This document shows, piece by piece, positions 11,487-21,317 of a stretch of 64,000 bases of DNA. The DNA is from Myxococcales bacterium (lineage in GTDB: Bacteria > Myxococcota_A > Polyangia > Haliangiales > Haliangiaceae): assembly GCA_016706545.1 (NCBI GenBank), contig JADJJK010000026.1:1-64000 (forward strand), given 5' to 3'. Every line of letters starts with the position of its first letter. Position 1 is the first letter of the stretch. The notes beneath the pieces were generated by a model. That model ran no database searches and was not told the DNA's origin. It was given only the letters and a program-made list of their open reading frames with translations. Position numbers and translations under genes: made by a program.

Positions 11487-11622
11487 GGGGTTCTCCTGCG
11501 CTCGGTTCCTGCGAGAGTCTCTGGCATGTCAGCGGGCGCCGACGTCGTCGCTCGTGTAGTCGTCTACCTGTCCGTCGCTGCGCTGCTGGCGGTGTCGGGC
11601 GTTGGGCTTGGGCCGCGCTGGC

Positions 11623-12771
11623 CTAGCCCTCTGCCGCTGGCTTCTTCTTGCGCTTCTTCTCCTCGCGCTTGATCGCCTTCTGGACGTCCTTCATGCGCTC
11701 CTCGTAGAGCTTGATGTCCACGCCGGGCATGTTCTTGTACTCGTCAAAGTAGGTCTTGGCCCGCTGCAGGCGCACCAGCGTATCGAGCGCGCTCCCCGAG
11801 GGGTCGGGGAACGGGTCAGAGTCGAGGTAGAGCAACGCCAGGTTGTAGTAACCCGGGCCGTAGTTGCGGCTGGCGGACAGCGCGCGCTTGTAGGCCTCCT
11901 CGGCGCGCATCAGCCACTGCGCTTGCTCGCCGGTGCCCGCCGGGTACTCGCTGGAGCGACCGCGATACGCCGAGCCCAGGGAGGTCAGGGTCACCGCGTC
12001 GCTGCGGCCGCCGCCGGTCAGGCTCTCGAAGGTCGCGGTGGCCTCCGCGTATTGCTTGTTGCGGAGCTGATAGGCGCCGAGGTTGACGCGCGCGCTGGCG
12101 AAGGACGGATCCAGGTCCACCGCCTGGCGGAAGGCGAGCGCGGCCTCCGTGGGGCGCTTGGTCTTGTCGTAGACCAGGCCGTAGACATAGAGCACGCGGG
12201 CGCTGCGCTTGGCGGACTCGCGCTTGTACACGTCGTCCAGCACCAGCTCGGCGGTGTCGTACTGCCGCTTGTGGTAGTACGCATGCGCGACCATCGCCGC
12301 CGCGTCCACGTTGGCGCCGTCGATGGCCAGCGCCAACCGCGCCTCGCGGAGCGCGGTGTCAGGATCCGGCGGCGTCGCCGCCAGCGCGTCGCGGCCGACC
12401 TTGAGGTGGCGATCGATCGCGCCCCGCGCCTCGGCCGGATCCGGGTCGTAGTTGGGAGGGATGACCGGAGGTGGCGGCACCTCTGCCACTTCCCCGCCGC
12501 CGGCCCCAGCGCCCGCGCCGGTGCCACCGGTCCCGGTCCCGCCAGGATCAGGGGCGCCGCTGCCGCCCGGATCCGTGGTGTCCGGATCTTGATCCTTCAT
12601 CCCGCTGGGGTCGGAAGCCTTGGCCGGATCAGGGGTGGTCTTCTTCTTGGCGTCCTTGCCACCACACGCTGCCGCGGCCACAAAGGCCAGACAGACCGCA
12701 AGGTGACCAGCGCGCATCATGAAGCCATAGACGTACGACCGCAGGCTTCGATCTTGGACCGATTGCTTCAT
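11623..12771 (-). CDS. TPR lipoprotein, GltE/AglT-like
   Basis: A 382-residue protein with a hydrophobic stretch ending in a lipobox (VAAAAC at about residue 36), then an Asp/Pro/Gly/Thr-rich linker of about 70 residues, then at least five tetratricopeptide-like units from about residue 120 (GRDALAATPPDPDTALREAR, AALAFRQAVDLDPSFASARV, AEEAYKRALSASRNYGPGYY). The C-terminus is Lys-rich. The start at 12771 gives a 4-bp ATGA overlap with the preceding gene and has gtggaagg upstream; a start at the double Met near 12720 would give a more conventional lipoprotein signal. Size, lipid anchor and position next to a very large TPR gene match GltE (AglT) of the gliding machine. It is probably an envelope scaffold. 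Confidence 0.8.
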   Translation of the reverse strand: MKQSVQDRSLRSYVYGFMMRAGHLAVCLAFVAAAACGGKDAKKKTTPDPAKASDPSGMKDQDPDTTDPGGSGAPDPGGTGTGGTGAGAGAGGGEVAEVPPPPVIPPNYDPDPAEARGAIDRHLKVGRDALAATPPDPDTALREARLALAIDGANVDAAAMVAHAYYHKRQYDTAELVLDDVYKRESAKRSARVLYVYGLVYDKTKRPTEAALAFRQAVDLDPSFASARVNLGAYQLRNKQYAEATATFESLTGGGRSDAVTLTSLGSAYRGRSSEYPAGTGEQAQWLMRAEEAYKRALSASRNYGPGYYNLALLYLDSDPFPDPSGSALDTLVRLQRAKTYFDEYKNMPGVDIKLYEERMKDVQKAIKREEKKRKKKPAAEG

Positions 12772-15700
12772 GGCGCTTCGGTTCCTTCCACGATTTCCTG
12801 GCTCAGCACCGAGAACTCCCCAGGGAACTCGCGCCCCAGGTTCTCCAGCGCCTGCTGGCTCCAACGGTTGGAGATTCCGCCTTTTTTGGCGAGGTCGACG
12901 ACCTCGGCCCACTGCGCCTTGGCCTCGCTGAGGTACTTCTGTAGGTTCTTGTCGCGGGTCTCCTCGAAGGCGGCCACCGCGTCCGGGTTCTTGGCCACCG
13001 GCACCGGCAACGGCGCGTCGGACAGCTTGCCGGCGAACTGATACAGCGTGTCTCCGTAGCGCACCTTGGCCGCCATCGAGTACTCCGCGACGCCATAGGC
13101 ATCGAGCGCGAGGTACTTGTCCTGCGTCTTGAGCGTCAGATCTTGCGCGCCCTTGCGCTGCGCCTCCAGCTCCGGCAGCGTGCGCGCCGCCTTCTTGATG
13201 GCGTACGGAATGAAGGTGCCCTCGTAGAAGCTCTCGGCGAAGGCCAGCTCCCACTCTCCGGCCAGCTTGGCGCCGCGGCTGCCGCGGGTGGCGCCGGCGG
13301 CCTTCCAGGCGTTGATGGTGGACTGGCCGGCGGCGTTCGCCTGGGTGGTCTTGCCCTTGCGCTTCCACAACGCGGCCTCGTTGTAGTAGCTCTCCACCTG
13401 ACGGTCCGGGTTGTCCTTGCCGTACTTCTTGCGCCAGGCGGCGCTGGTGCGAACCAGCGCGTCCACGTCGCCAGCCGACTTGTACATGTTGGCCACGGAC
13501 CACAGCGCGTTGTCCTGCGCCGCCCGGCTGGTCTCCTCGCGCTCGTAGCGGGTGTACAGATCGATCGCGCGCTTGAAGTCGCGGTTGAGCTCGGCGGCGA
13601 ACGCGGCGTTGTACAGCGCGTTGAGGCTTATCTGCTCCAGCGTGAGCGGCGGCTCACCGGGCAGCGGCTCCGGCGGCTTGATGCCCAGCTTCTTGGCCTT
13701 CTTGGCCAGGTCGTAGAGCTCAAGGTAGTTGGCGATCGCGTTGTCGTAGTCGAAGGCGCTCTGGTAGCTCAGCGCGGTGAGCCGCTTGGCATCGAGATAA
13801 TAGGGGCTCTCGCGGAAGAGCTTGTCCTTGCTCTGCGTGAACTCCTTGAACAACGCGATGGCGGTCTTGGGACGGTCGCCCAGCTTGTAGTTGACCGCGG
13901 CGTTGTACAGGGCCGTCGGCAGATCCGGATCTGCCACCGGCGCCGTCTTGTAGTACTTGTAGAACGCCTCGGCGGCGGGGATGTACTGCTTGGCGGCGAA
14001 CAGGTCACGCGCGCGCCGGAAGTCGATGGAGCGGTTCTGCGACTTGGCGAGCTCGATGCTGGTGGCGTCGCCACACTTGGTGGCGATGAACCGCTTGTTG
14101 GTCTCCTCGAACTTGTCGAGCTGACCGGTGGCGTCGTAGATCGACAGCAGGCCGTCCTTGGCCTTGACCGCCTCGGGGTTGCCACAGAACTTGGACATCA
14201 CCTTCTCGAAGCGCGCGATGGCGTCGTCGACGTGCAGGTACGCCAAGCTGACCAGCGCGGCGTTGATGCCCTGTTGCGGCGCCGTCCGGGGATCCGGGAC
14301 CATGGTCTGATAGTTGTCCCACTCGCTCTGGAGCTGCAGGTAGATCGCCGGGATCGGCTGCGGCGTGAGCGGCTGCGACATGGCGCGCAGCTCGTCCCCG
14401 GTGGGGACCTTGAGCGCGGTCAGCTCACCGGCAGCCACCCGCCGCGCGGCCTCGGCTTCGTACGACTGCAGCACGCTCTGCGCGGCCTCCAGGAAGTACT
14501 GCTCGGACAGATCGCGGTGATCGCGCACCCAGCGGTACTGCTCCACCGCCTCCAGGTACCGCTCGCTGAAGTACAGCGCCTCGCCCTGGAGGTAGGTGAA
14601 CTCGTAGACGTAGTCCGACTCCGGGTACTGCTGGATGAAGGTGCGGTACAGGTCCACCGCCTTGCCATACAGCGCCAGGTACTCCTCCTTGGCGGCGGGG
14701 TCCTTCTTGGCCGCGGCCTCGTACTCCTTGCGAGACTCGGTGGCGGCGGTGTGCGTGTTGCGCGTGGCGGCATAGAGCGCGCGCTCCGCGATCCGGCGCT
14801 GGTTCTCCATCGCCTCGCGGTCTTTTTCGTTGGCCACGTACCAGGCCGAGCCCGGCGCGTAGCGAATGGCCAGCTCGGCGGCGGCGCCGTCGGCCGCGAA
14901 CTTGTCGCCCTTGAGCTCGAACACGTTGACGATCTGCTGGTGGACCACCGGGTTCCCGGGGTTGAGCTCCCAGGGCGGGCCGATGGCGAGCCGATAGGAG
15001 TCCACCGCCTGATCCCACGACTGGATCTCCTGGAAGGCGTTGCCCATGGCGACCCAGACGTCGCGCACGTGCGGCTCGCTCTCGCGGCCCTTGTAGTAGT
15101 CGCGGGCGCGGGCGAAGGACTTGACCGGATCGGTCTCGGTCTCTCCCTGCCAGGGGTCGGTGAAGGCCACCGCGATGTACTGGACGGACTCGTCGCGCAG
15201 CTCCAGCGCTGGCTGGCCACCGCTGGCGATCACGCTGTCGTAGAGCTTGATGGACTCGTCGAAGCGACGGATCGAGTCCGGCAGGTAGTCGCGTCGATAG
15301 TAGGACCACGCCAGCTTGTACAAGGACTCCGCGTACAGCGACGACTCGTTGCCGCCGTTGGCCACCTTGAGGTACGACGCGATGGATTCGTCCAGCTCGC
15401 CGGTGATGGAGAAGTGGTGATCGGCGATGCCGCGGATCCAGGCGTGACGCACCAGCTCGACGTCCGCGTTGGGCCAGGGCTGGCAATCCGCGTACGGATC
15501 GCGCAGCGTCGGCAGCGCCGAGCGCGCGATGGCCTCCTGCCGGCTAGGCACCGCGGGAGGGGCGTCGGTGAACTTGTACTTGTTGGAGCAAGCCAGCGCC
15601 AGGAACAGCAGGAGCGATCGCCGCTCGTCCTTGGTCTTGCCGTAGTAGGCCAAGAGGTACAGCGTGGAGGGGAGCTGCCGGTAGCTTGGGAAGCGCTTGA

Positions 15701-16334
15701 GGATGTCCTCCCACAGCGCCAGGGAGCGGCTGTAGTCGGCGATCATGTCCGGGGCGTCGGCGTCCGGGGGAGCGCCAGAGGCGTCCTGCGCGGCGAGCCG
15801 CGCCTCCAGCTCAGCGTCCGCCACGTCGAGGTACAGGTCCGCCAGGCGGAACATCTGATCCGGCGTGAGCACAGGATCATTGGGGTGCTTGGCGATGAAC
15901 TTCTCGAGCAGCGCGATGGTGTCCTTGTGCCGCTTGGTCAGGTCCGCCTCGGTGCGGGAGATGCGCTCGGCGTAGCGGCGCTCGAGCTCCTTGGTGCGGC
16001 TGTCGTACTCGCGCAGCAGCACCTGGCGCATGCGCTTGTGGTGCGCCTCGCCGGAGTCGACGTAGCGGGTCCACTCCCCCTCGATGTCGCGGAGGACGTC
16101 CATCTCTGCAGGGGACAGGGGCATCGCCACCACGGGCAGGACAGGCGGCATCGGCAACGGCACGCCGGCGCCGGGCGCGCCGGTCGTGGGCGCACCAGCG
16201 GCGGGCGCGCCAGTAGCGGGCGCGCCTGGCGTGGGCGCTGGCGCCTGCGCCGCCGCAGACGTCACCATCGCGGCCGCCATGGCCGCGGCCAACACCGCCC
16301 CGGCCGCTGCGGAGAGCAGGGTCGTGCGCTTCAT
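12768..16334 (-). CDS. Large periplasmic TPR protein, GltD/AgmU-like
   Basis: A 1188-residue protein with a signal peptide (residues 1-30, ending SAAAQA), an Ala/Pro/Gly linker of about 40 residues and then a long all-helical solenoid of TPR-type repeats up to about residue 1150 (GGNESSLYAESLYKLAWSYY, VYEFTYLQGEALYFSERYLE, TALYNAAVNYKLGDRPKTAI, SLNALYNAAFAAELNRDFKR). An N-terminal charged helix (REYDSRTKELERRYAERISR) may form a coiled coil. Size, secretion and context match AgmU/GltD, which is periplasmic and needed for focal-adhesion gliding in Myxococcus. The ATG overlaps the corrected stop of the upstream gene, and its own stop overlaps the next ATG, so translation of three TPR genes is coupled. 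Confidence 0.85.
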   Translation of the reverse strand: MKRTTLLSAAAGAVLAAAMAAAMVTSAAAQAPAPTPGAPATGAPAAGAPTTGAPGAGVPLPMPPVLPVVAMPLSPAEMDVLRDIEGEWTRYVDSGEAHHKRMRQVLLREYDSRTKELERRYAERISRTEADLTKRHKDTIALLEKFIAKHPNDPVLTPDQMFRLADLYLDVADAELEARLAAQDASGAPPDADAPDMIADYSRSLALWEDILKRFPSYRQLPSTLYLLAYYGKTKDERRSLLLFLALACSNKYKFTDAPPAVPSRQEAIARSALPTLRDPYADCQPWPNADVELVRHAWIRGIADHHFSITGELDESIASYLKVANGGNESSLYAESLYKLAWSYYRRDYLPDSIRRFDESIKLYDSVIASGGQPALELRDESVQYIAVAFTDPWQGETETDPVKSFARARDYYKGRESEPHVRDVWVAMGNAFQEIQSWDQAVDSYRLAIGPPWELNPGNPVVHQQIVNVFELKGDKFAADGAAAELAIRYAPGSAWYVANEKDREAMENQRRIAERALYAATRNTHTAATESRKEYEAAAKKDPAAKEEYLALYGKAVDLYRTFIQQYPESDYVYEFTYLQGEALYFSERYLEAVEQYRWVRDHRDLSEQYFLEAAQSVLQSYEAEAARRVAAGELTALKVPTGDELRAMSQPLTPQPIPAIYLQLQSEWDNYQTMVPDPRTAPQQGINAALVSLAYLHVDDAIARFEKVMSKFCGNPEAVKAKDGLLSIYDATGQLDKFEETNKRFIATKCGDATSIELAKSQNRSIDFRRARDLFAAKQYIPAAEAFYKYYKTAPVADPDLPTALYNAAVNYKLGDRPKTAIALFKEFTQSKDKLFRESPYYLDAKRLTALSYQSAFDYDNAIANYLELYDLAKKAKKLGIKPPEPLPGEPPLTLEQISLNALYNAAFAAELNRDFKRAIDLYTRYEREETSRAAQDNALWSVANMYKSAGDVDALVRTSAAWRKKYGKDNPDRQVESYYNEAALWKRKGKTTQANAAGQSTINAWKAAGATRGSRGAKLAGEWELAFAESFYEGTFIPYAIKKAARTLPELEAQRKGAQDLTLKTQDKYLALDAYGVAEYSMAAKVRYGDTLYQFAGKLSDAPLPVPVAKNPDAVAAFEETRDKNLQKYLSEAKAQWAEVVDLAKKGGISNRWSQQALENLGREFPGEFSVLSQEIVEGTEAP

Positions 16335-18822
16335 GACTTCGCTCCTTTGCCGGCCGCGGGGGCAGCGGGTGCAGGCTGACCGGGGCCTTGCCGCCGGTGG
16401 GCGCGCCCGTGGACGGCTGGGTCGCAGGCGCCGGCTCTGCTGGCGCTGGCGTGGCTGGCGCTGCCGGCTTGGCTGCGGCCTCTTCCAGGATGTCGCGGAA
16501 ATCATCGCGGAGCTGCTTGAGCTCGCGCTGGCGCGACAGGTTGAAGCGCTTGAGGTCCGTGTCGGCCTCTTCCTTCTGCGACCAGGATACGTCGATCACG
16601 CCGACGTCCGTGCGGATGACCACGTCGTAGAGCCGATCGCGCACGCTGCTGAAGGTGGTCGCCAGGACGGCGCCGCCCAGGCCGCGCGACTCCTCCTCCA
16701 CGCTGGCAAACTCCGCCTTGTACTCCGCCAGGTTCTGGCGTTCAGCGGCCAGGAGCTTGCGCACCTCCTTGAGGCCTTCCTCCACCAGCGCGTCGATGTT
16801 GCCGTCCACGCGCTCGGTGTCCGCGGCGATCCGCGCCGCGGCGTCGGCCAGGGCGGCGAGCTTCTGCGATTGCTTGCCGTCCTTGCTGCTCCCCAGCGCC
16901 GCGGTCAGCGCGCGCTGCTCTTCGTCCTGCGCCTGCCGCATGGCGTAGCGCAGGCGCGCGGCCTGCACCGCGGTCTCATCGCCGGTGCCGGCGAGGTCGC
17001 GCCCGAGCACCACCTCGCGCCGGACCTCGGACATCTCATGGCGCAGGGCCTCCGCCTCTGGGCCCACCTCGCCGAGCGTGCGATCGATATTGCCCTGCAG
17101 CTCCGGCGGCAGCGTGGTGTCCTTGCCGAGCTTGCGCAGCGCCACGGACATGGCCTCGGAGGAGTCGAGGACCATCTCGATCTCGGAGAGGCCCTCTTCG
17201 AAGCGGCTGAACTCTTCTTGTGCCTTGGCCAGGCGGTCGGCGTAGGCCAGCTCGGCGTTGGGTTGCTGCGCCACCTGCTGCGCCACCGCGGCGCGCCGCG
17301 CCGTCGCCTCTGCCACCGCGCCCACCGGGGAGCGAAGGAGCGCGCGCTGCTTGTCCGCCAGCTCGCTGCGGGTGGCGATGATCGCCTCCTGGATCTCGAT
17401 CAGGCGGTTGCGCCGCTCCACCAGCGGCGGATACACGTTGCCGCGGCGCGGCGCGCCGAGCAGCCCCTCGAGCCGCTCGATGGTCAGCTCCGCCTCGCGG
17501 ATGTTGCCCTCGATCTGCGCCAGGTCGGTCTCGACGCTGACCACGCGCTGCACCTCGGGCTCTTCGCGCACCCAGGCGGCGGCCACCTCGGGCATCGCCG
17601 AGCTGACGTTGAACGTGCGCGACGAGCGCCCGGTGATCTGCGCCAGGAACTGCGTGGCGTCTTCCTTGGCCAGGAGCAAGCGCTCCAGTTCGTCATACGA
17701 CGGCGAGTATTGATCGTGGGTGCGCTCGAACAGCGCCCGCGCCTTGTCGTACTCCACGCCGGGCTGAGCGCCCGGGTCGATGCCGGAGATCTCCTTCTGC
17801 TTGAGCATCTGCGCCTTGCGGATGCGGAGATTGCCCTCGAGGATCTGCACGGTGGCGGTCTTCGACGAGCTGGGATCCGACAGCGCCAGGAGCTCCAGCG
17901 CGCCGAGCGCCTTGTCGTATTGCTTGCTCTTGACGTAGACCCAGCCCACTTCGTAGAGCGCGTCGGCAAACAGGTCGCTCTTGCGGTCCACCATCAGGTA
18001 GCTGTCGATGGACTTGGAGGGCTGATCGCGCTCGTAGTAGACGCGGCCCAGCGCGAGCTGCGACAGCTCGATGACCCGGCGATCGACGGAGGTCTTGGGG
18101 CGGCGGTTGACCAGATCGTCGAAGATCTCGGTGGCCTTGCCCAGGTCCTTCTTGGCGATGTACGTGGCGCCGGTGAAGTACAGCGACTGCAGCTCGTACG
18201 CCGAGCCCTTGGGGACGTCCCGCAGCAACGACAGCGCGTCGTCGTACTTGCCCAGGCTGAAGGCATACTTGCCCAGCACGTACGGCACCGACGGGCGCCG
18301 CTGCGCCGACGGGAGGCGGATGAGCGCGGCCTGCCACTCCTCGACACCAGCGGGATCGCCCAGCGCGATGGCCAGCTCGATCAGGCGCTCCAGCGACTGC
18401 TGGTAGTACTTGCCGCTAGTGCCGGCGTTGGCGATCTGCGTGAAGTACCCGCGAGCGGCGACCCGATCGCCCTTCTGGAGCAGGGACTCCGCCAGATAGT
18501 ACACCGCGGTCTCGGCGTCGCCGCTGGACGCGCTCGAGCTCTTCTGCACCAGGTCGTAGAGCATGAGCGCGGCGGCGTCGTGCTTGCCCAGGGCAAAGGC
18601 GACCTGCGCGTCGACCAGCCGACGCTCCTGGCCGTCCACCGTGGGCTTGCCGGGCCGCGGCAGATCGGTGCCGAGCGCGCGCACCTCGGCGGCAAAGCCA
18701 TCGACCTGCTTGGACAGATCGCCGATGCGGTCAGCGCGCGTGGTGGTCGCGCTGGCGGCGAGCGCCGCGAATGCTGCGCCAGCGAGCCAGCGCCGAAGTC
18801 CTCGAGCGAGCACGGAGGTCAT
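16331..18822 (-). CDS. Periplasmic TPR/coiled-coil protein of the Glt-like cluster (1-bp frameshift near its 3' end)
   Basis: About 830 residues after correction. It has a signal peptide (cleavage near TTTRA), TPR-like repeats over residues 30-320 (AALMLYDLVQKSS, ETAVYYLAESLLQKGDRVAA, YFTGATYIAKKDLGKATEIF), then a long charged coiled coil (residues 430-800, such as EGNIREAELTIERLEGLLG) and an Ala/Pro tail. As written, the frame runs on through the start of the next gene to 15877. Adding one G in the ccccgg run near 16380 gives a tail ending PAPAAPAAGKGAKS and a TGA overlapping the next ATG, exactly the operon's usual junction. I therefore give the corrected end. It starts 4 bp after the upstream stop. 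Possibly a paralogue of the other TPR gene; function unknown. Confidence 0.8.
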
Positions 18823-18825
18823 GGC

Positions 18826-19905
18826 TCACTTCCCGGGCGTGGTGGCAGGCTTGGCCGGCGCTGGCGTGGCCGGCGCGGCCGCTGGCGGGGTGGCGGCCGG
18901 CGCCGGCGTGGCCGGTGCTGGCGTGGCCGGCGCGGCCGCTGGCGTGGCCGACGGCGTCGCCGACGGGGTGGCCGACGGCGTCGCCGAGCGGTTGATCTCC
19001 GTCGGCTTGGCGCCGGCGGCCGGCTTCTCCTTCTCGGGCGTCAGCAGCGTGACCTTGAAGTCCACCGCCGGGCGCTTGTCAAACGGCGTGGTGGGACCGC
19101 CCTTTTCGTAGCCGCTGACGTCGACCTTGGCGGTCTTGCCCTCCCCGGCGGTGAAGGCGTGGGTGCCGCGCGCCTGCACCACGAACTCGTCGAGGTACTT
19201 GAACACGCCATATCCGTGGCCGCGATACACCGCGATGACGCTGATGGTGTGGCTGCCAGGGGAGATCGGCCCGGTGAAGATCTCGAAGCTCGAGGTCTTG
19301 TACAGGCTCTCCGCCGCCTCGTCGGTGCGCGCGAAGATCTGCACGCCGTCGAGCGAGTAGACCAGCTTGATCAAGCGATAGCTGGCGCCCATGTTGTTCT
19401 TGTGGGTGATGGACGCCAGGGCGCCCACGCCGCCGCCGAGCACGCTCTCCTTGAGCATGCCGACGCGGGCCTTGGCTCGCCACGCCCGCTCCTTGAGCGC
19501 CTGGACGCGCTGCTCGAGCCGCCGCAGGCGGACCGAGGTGGGCATGGCCTCCGGCTTGACGGCCGAGAGATCAGGCCCCGAGGCCGGCGCCCCGGCGGTC
19601 GGCGCGCCCGCGGCCGGAACCGTCGGCGCGCCCGCGGTCGGAGCGGTCGGCGCGGTCGGAGCCGCGCCGGACTTGGCCGGCGTCGCGGTGGTCGCTGGAG
19701 CAGAGGCAGCAGGGGAGCTCGCCGGCTTGGCCGGCGTCGTTGCGGCAGGAGCGGCGGCCGGGGTCGTCGCGGCGGGCTTGGCTGCGGGCGTGCTCGCAGG
19801 AGCAGGCGCTGGCTGCGCAGAGGCCGCCGACGCCATCCCCAATCCGAGCACGACCAGCGCGGCCAGGGGCGCGCGCACGAGACCAACGGTGCAAATCTTC
19901 CGCAT
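18826..19905 (-). CDS. Exported Pro/Ala-rich protein with coiled coil and beta domain, first gene of the Glt-like operon
   Basis: A 359-residue protein with a signal peptide (MRKICTVGLVRAPLAALVVL, cleavage near ASAQ). Next come about 90 residues of Ala/Pro/Thr low complexity, a short coiled coil (TSVRLRRLEQRVQALKERAW), and a beta-sandwich-like domain at about residues 180-290 (YRLIKLVYSLDGVQIFARTD, GPISPGSHTISVIAVYRGHG). The tail is a second Ala/Pro/Thr linker. Such linkers suggest reach across the periplasm or peptidoglycan. The ATG is preceded by gggaga at good spacing. It is followed within 4 bp by the TPR/coiled-coil gene, so it opens the operon. Automated annotation may misname it an acetyltransferase because of the Ala/Pro stretch; I see no such domain. 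Confidence 0.75.
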   Translation of the reverse strand: MRKICTVGLVRAPLAALVVLGLGMASAASAQPAPAPASTPAAKPAATTPAAAPAATTPAKPASSPAASAPATTATPAKSGAAPTAPTAPTAGAPTVPAAGAPTAGAPASGPDLSAVKPEAMPTSVRLRRLEQRVQALKERAWRAKARVGMLKESVLGGGVGALASITHKNNMGASYRLIKLVYSLDGVQIFARTDEAAESLYKTSSFEIFTGPISPGSHTISVIAVYRGHGYGVFKYLDEFVVQARGTHAFTAGEGKTAKVDVSGYEKGGPTTPFDKRPAVDFKVTLLTPEKEKPAAGAKPTEINRSATPSATPSATPSATPAAAPATPAPATPAPAATPPAAAPATPAPAKPATTPGK

Positions 19906-20253
19906 GAGGTTCTCCCGCTGGGAATTCCAGCTAGCCGGTGCCCCGCCAAGCCCGCACGGGATTGAGAGGACACCGCAAATTCCTTTGGATTGTGGCGGTT
20001 GTAACACCGGCCTGGGGGGCCATCAAGCAATCGTGCGCCAGCCGTGCCCTAGATCGAGAGGCAACCGGCAAACGATCACAAAATGAGGCCGGCGGGCCCA
20101 AGAGCATCTCCGAGGCCGCGCAAGAGCCGCACACCAGCCACCGCGCGCCGCCTCGGGGCCGGCATCCGCCCGATCCCGGCCGTTCCGCTGCGGCCAGGCC
20201 ACGGCCACGCTCCCCGGCCCGGCCACGGCCCCTCCCGGCCCGGCCCGACCGCG
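19906..20253. other. Intergenic region upstream of the Glt-like operon
   Basis: This 348-bp region lies between the operon start and the end of obg, both on the minus strand, and should contain the operon promoter and the obg 3' end. The obg-proximal half is extremely GC-rich with ccggcccggccac-type low complexity (about 20190-20260). I see no gene, no sigma-54 signature and no clear terminator. Confidence 0.45.
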
Positions 20254-21300
20254 CTACTCGGCCGGCGCCCGTTGCGTCTTGCGGTTGCCGCCCGCGTCGC
20301 GTGACATTCGCCACAGCGCCTCCAGCACGGCGTCCACCCCGGCGCCCGTCACCCCGGACATGGTCAAGAGCGGGATGCCGCGCGCCGCGAGCTTGGCGGA
20401 GACCTCCTCCACCAGCTCAGGCGGCGTGGCGTCCGCCTTGCCGAGCACCACGAGCTGAGGCTTCTGGGACAGCTCGGGAGCGTAGCGCGACAGCTCCTGG
20501 TTGATGACGTCGAGATCCCGCAGCGGCTCGCGGTCCGCGCTGCCCATCGCCCACTCGGTGGCGTCGAGGATGTGCAGCAACACGGCGCAGCGCTCGACGT
20601 GCCGCAAGAACTGATGCCCGAGCCCCGCCCCATCCGCCGCGCCTTCGATGAGGCCCGGGATGTCCGCGATCACAAACGTCCGGTCATCGGACAGCCGCAC
20701 CACGCCGAGGTTTGGCACCAGGGTGGTGAACGGATAGTTGGCGATCTTGGGGCGGGCGCGCGAGACCTTGGCGATGAAGGTGGACTTGCCCACGTTGGGG
20801 AACCCGAGCAGCCCGACGTCGGCGAGCAGCTTGAGCTCGAGCCGCAGGGCCCGGGACTCTCCGGGCGTGCCGGGCTCGGCGGTGCGCGGCGCCTGATTCC
20901 ACGGGGTCTTGAAGTGGATGTTGCCGCGGCCCCCGGCGCCGCCCCGCGCGATGACGTGACGCAGCTCGGGCCGGTCCAGATCCGCCAGCAGCTCTCCGGA
21001 CTCGGCGTCGTGGACCACGGTCCCCACCGGCACGCGCAGCTCCAGGTCCTGGCCTGCCGCGCCGTACTGATCCTTGTTGCGGCCGTCCTCCCCGCGCTCG
21101 GCCTTGTAGTTGCGCCGGTACTTGTAGTCCAGCAAGGTGGCGAGCTGCGGGTCGGCCACCAGGGTGATGCTGCCGCCGTTGCCGCCGTCGCCGCCAGAAG
21201 GACCGCCGCGTGGTACACCATCCTCGCGCCGCATGGCCGCGGAGCCGTCGCCGCCGTCGCCGGCCTTGACGGTGATGGTGACCTCATCGATGAAGTGCAT
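20254..21300 (-). CDS. obg: Obg/CgtA ribosome-associated GTPase
   Basis: An essential GTPase acting in 50S subunit maturation and stress control. It has the Gly-rich Obg fold over residues 1-155 (MHFIDEVTITVKAGDGGDG, GGPSGGDGGNGGSI), then the G domain with G1 GFPNVGKS, G2 YPFTT, G3 DIPGLIEGA, G4 as GKAD in place of the usual NKxD, and a G5-like segment LLTMSGVTGAGVD. The start at 21300 gives the classical Obg N-terminus; an ATG at 21312 is possible, and neither has a clear ribosome site. In most bacteria obg follows rplU-rpmA, but here those genes are 21 kb away. The start lies back to back with an ABC permease-like gene, separated by only a few bases. The C-terminus is short, without the TGS domain of some homologues. 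Confidence 0.96.
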   Translation of the reverse strand: MHFIDEVTITVKAGDGGDGSAAMRREDGVPRGGPSGGDGGNGGSITLVADPQLATLLDYKYRRNYKAERGEDGRNKDQYGAAGQDLELRVPVGTVVHDAESGELLADLDRPELRHVIARGGAGGRGNIHFKTPWNQAPRTAEPGTPGESRALRLELKLLADVGLLGFPNVGKSTFIAKVSRARPKIANYPFTTLVPNLGVVRLSDDRTFVIADIPGLIEGAADGAGLGHQFLRHVERCAVLLHILDATEWAMGSADREPLRDLDVINQELSRYAPELSQKPQLVVLGKADATPPELVEEVSAKLAARGIPLLTMSGVTGAGVDAVLEALWRMSRDAGGNRKTQRAPAE

Positions 21301-21317
21301 GATAGTTGGCATGAGTT

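Noticed and set aside
15877..16330. C-terminal 150 residues of the uncorrected TPR frame
   Set aside because: The segment is an out-of-frame reading of the next gene's signal peptide and linker; a one-base correction ends the protein at 16331.
13143..16379. 1078-codon open frame antisense to the large TPR gene, and a 1293-codon frame from 16084 to 19965
   Set aside because: Both lie opposite clear TPR/coiled-coil genes with signal peptides and overlapping starts; translations are His/Arg/Gly-rich strings typical of shadows.
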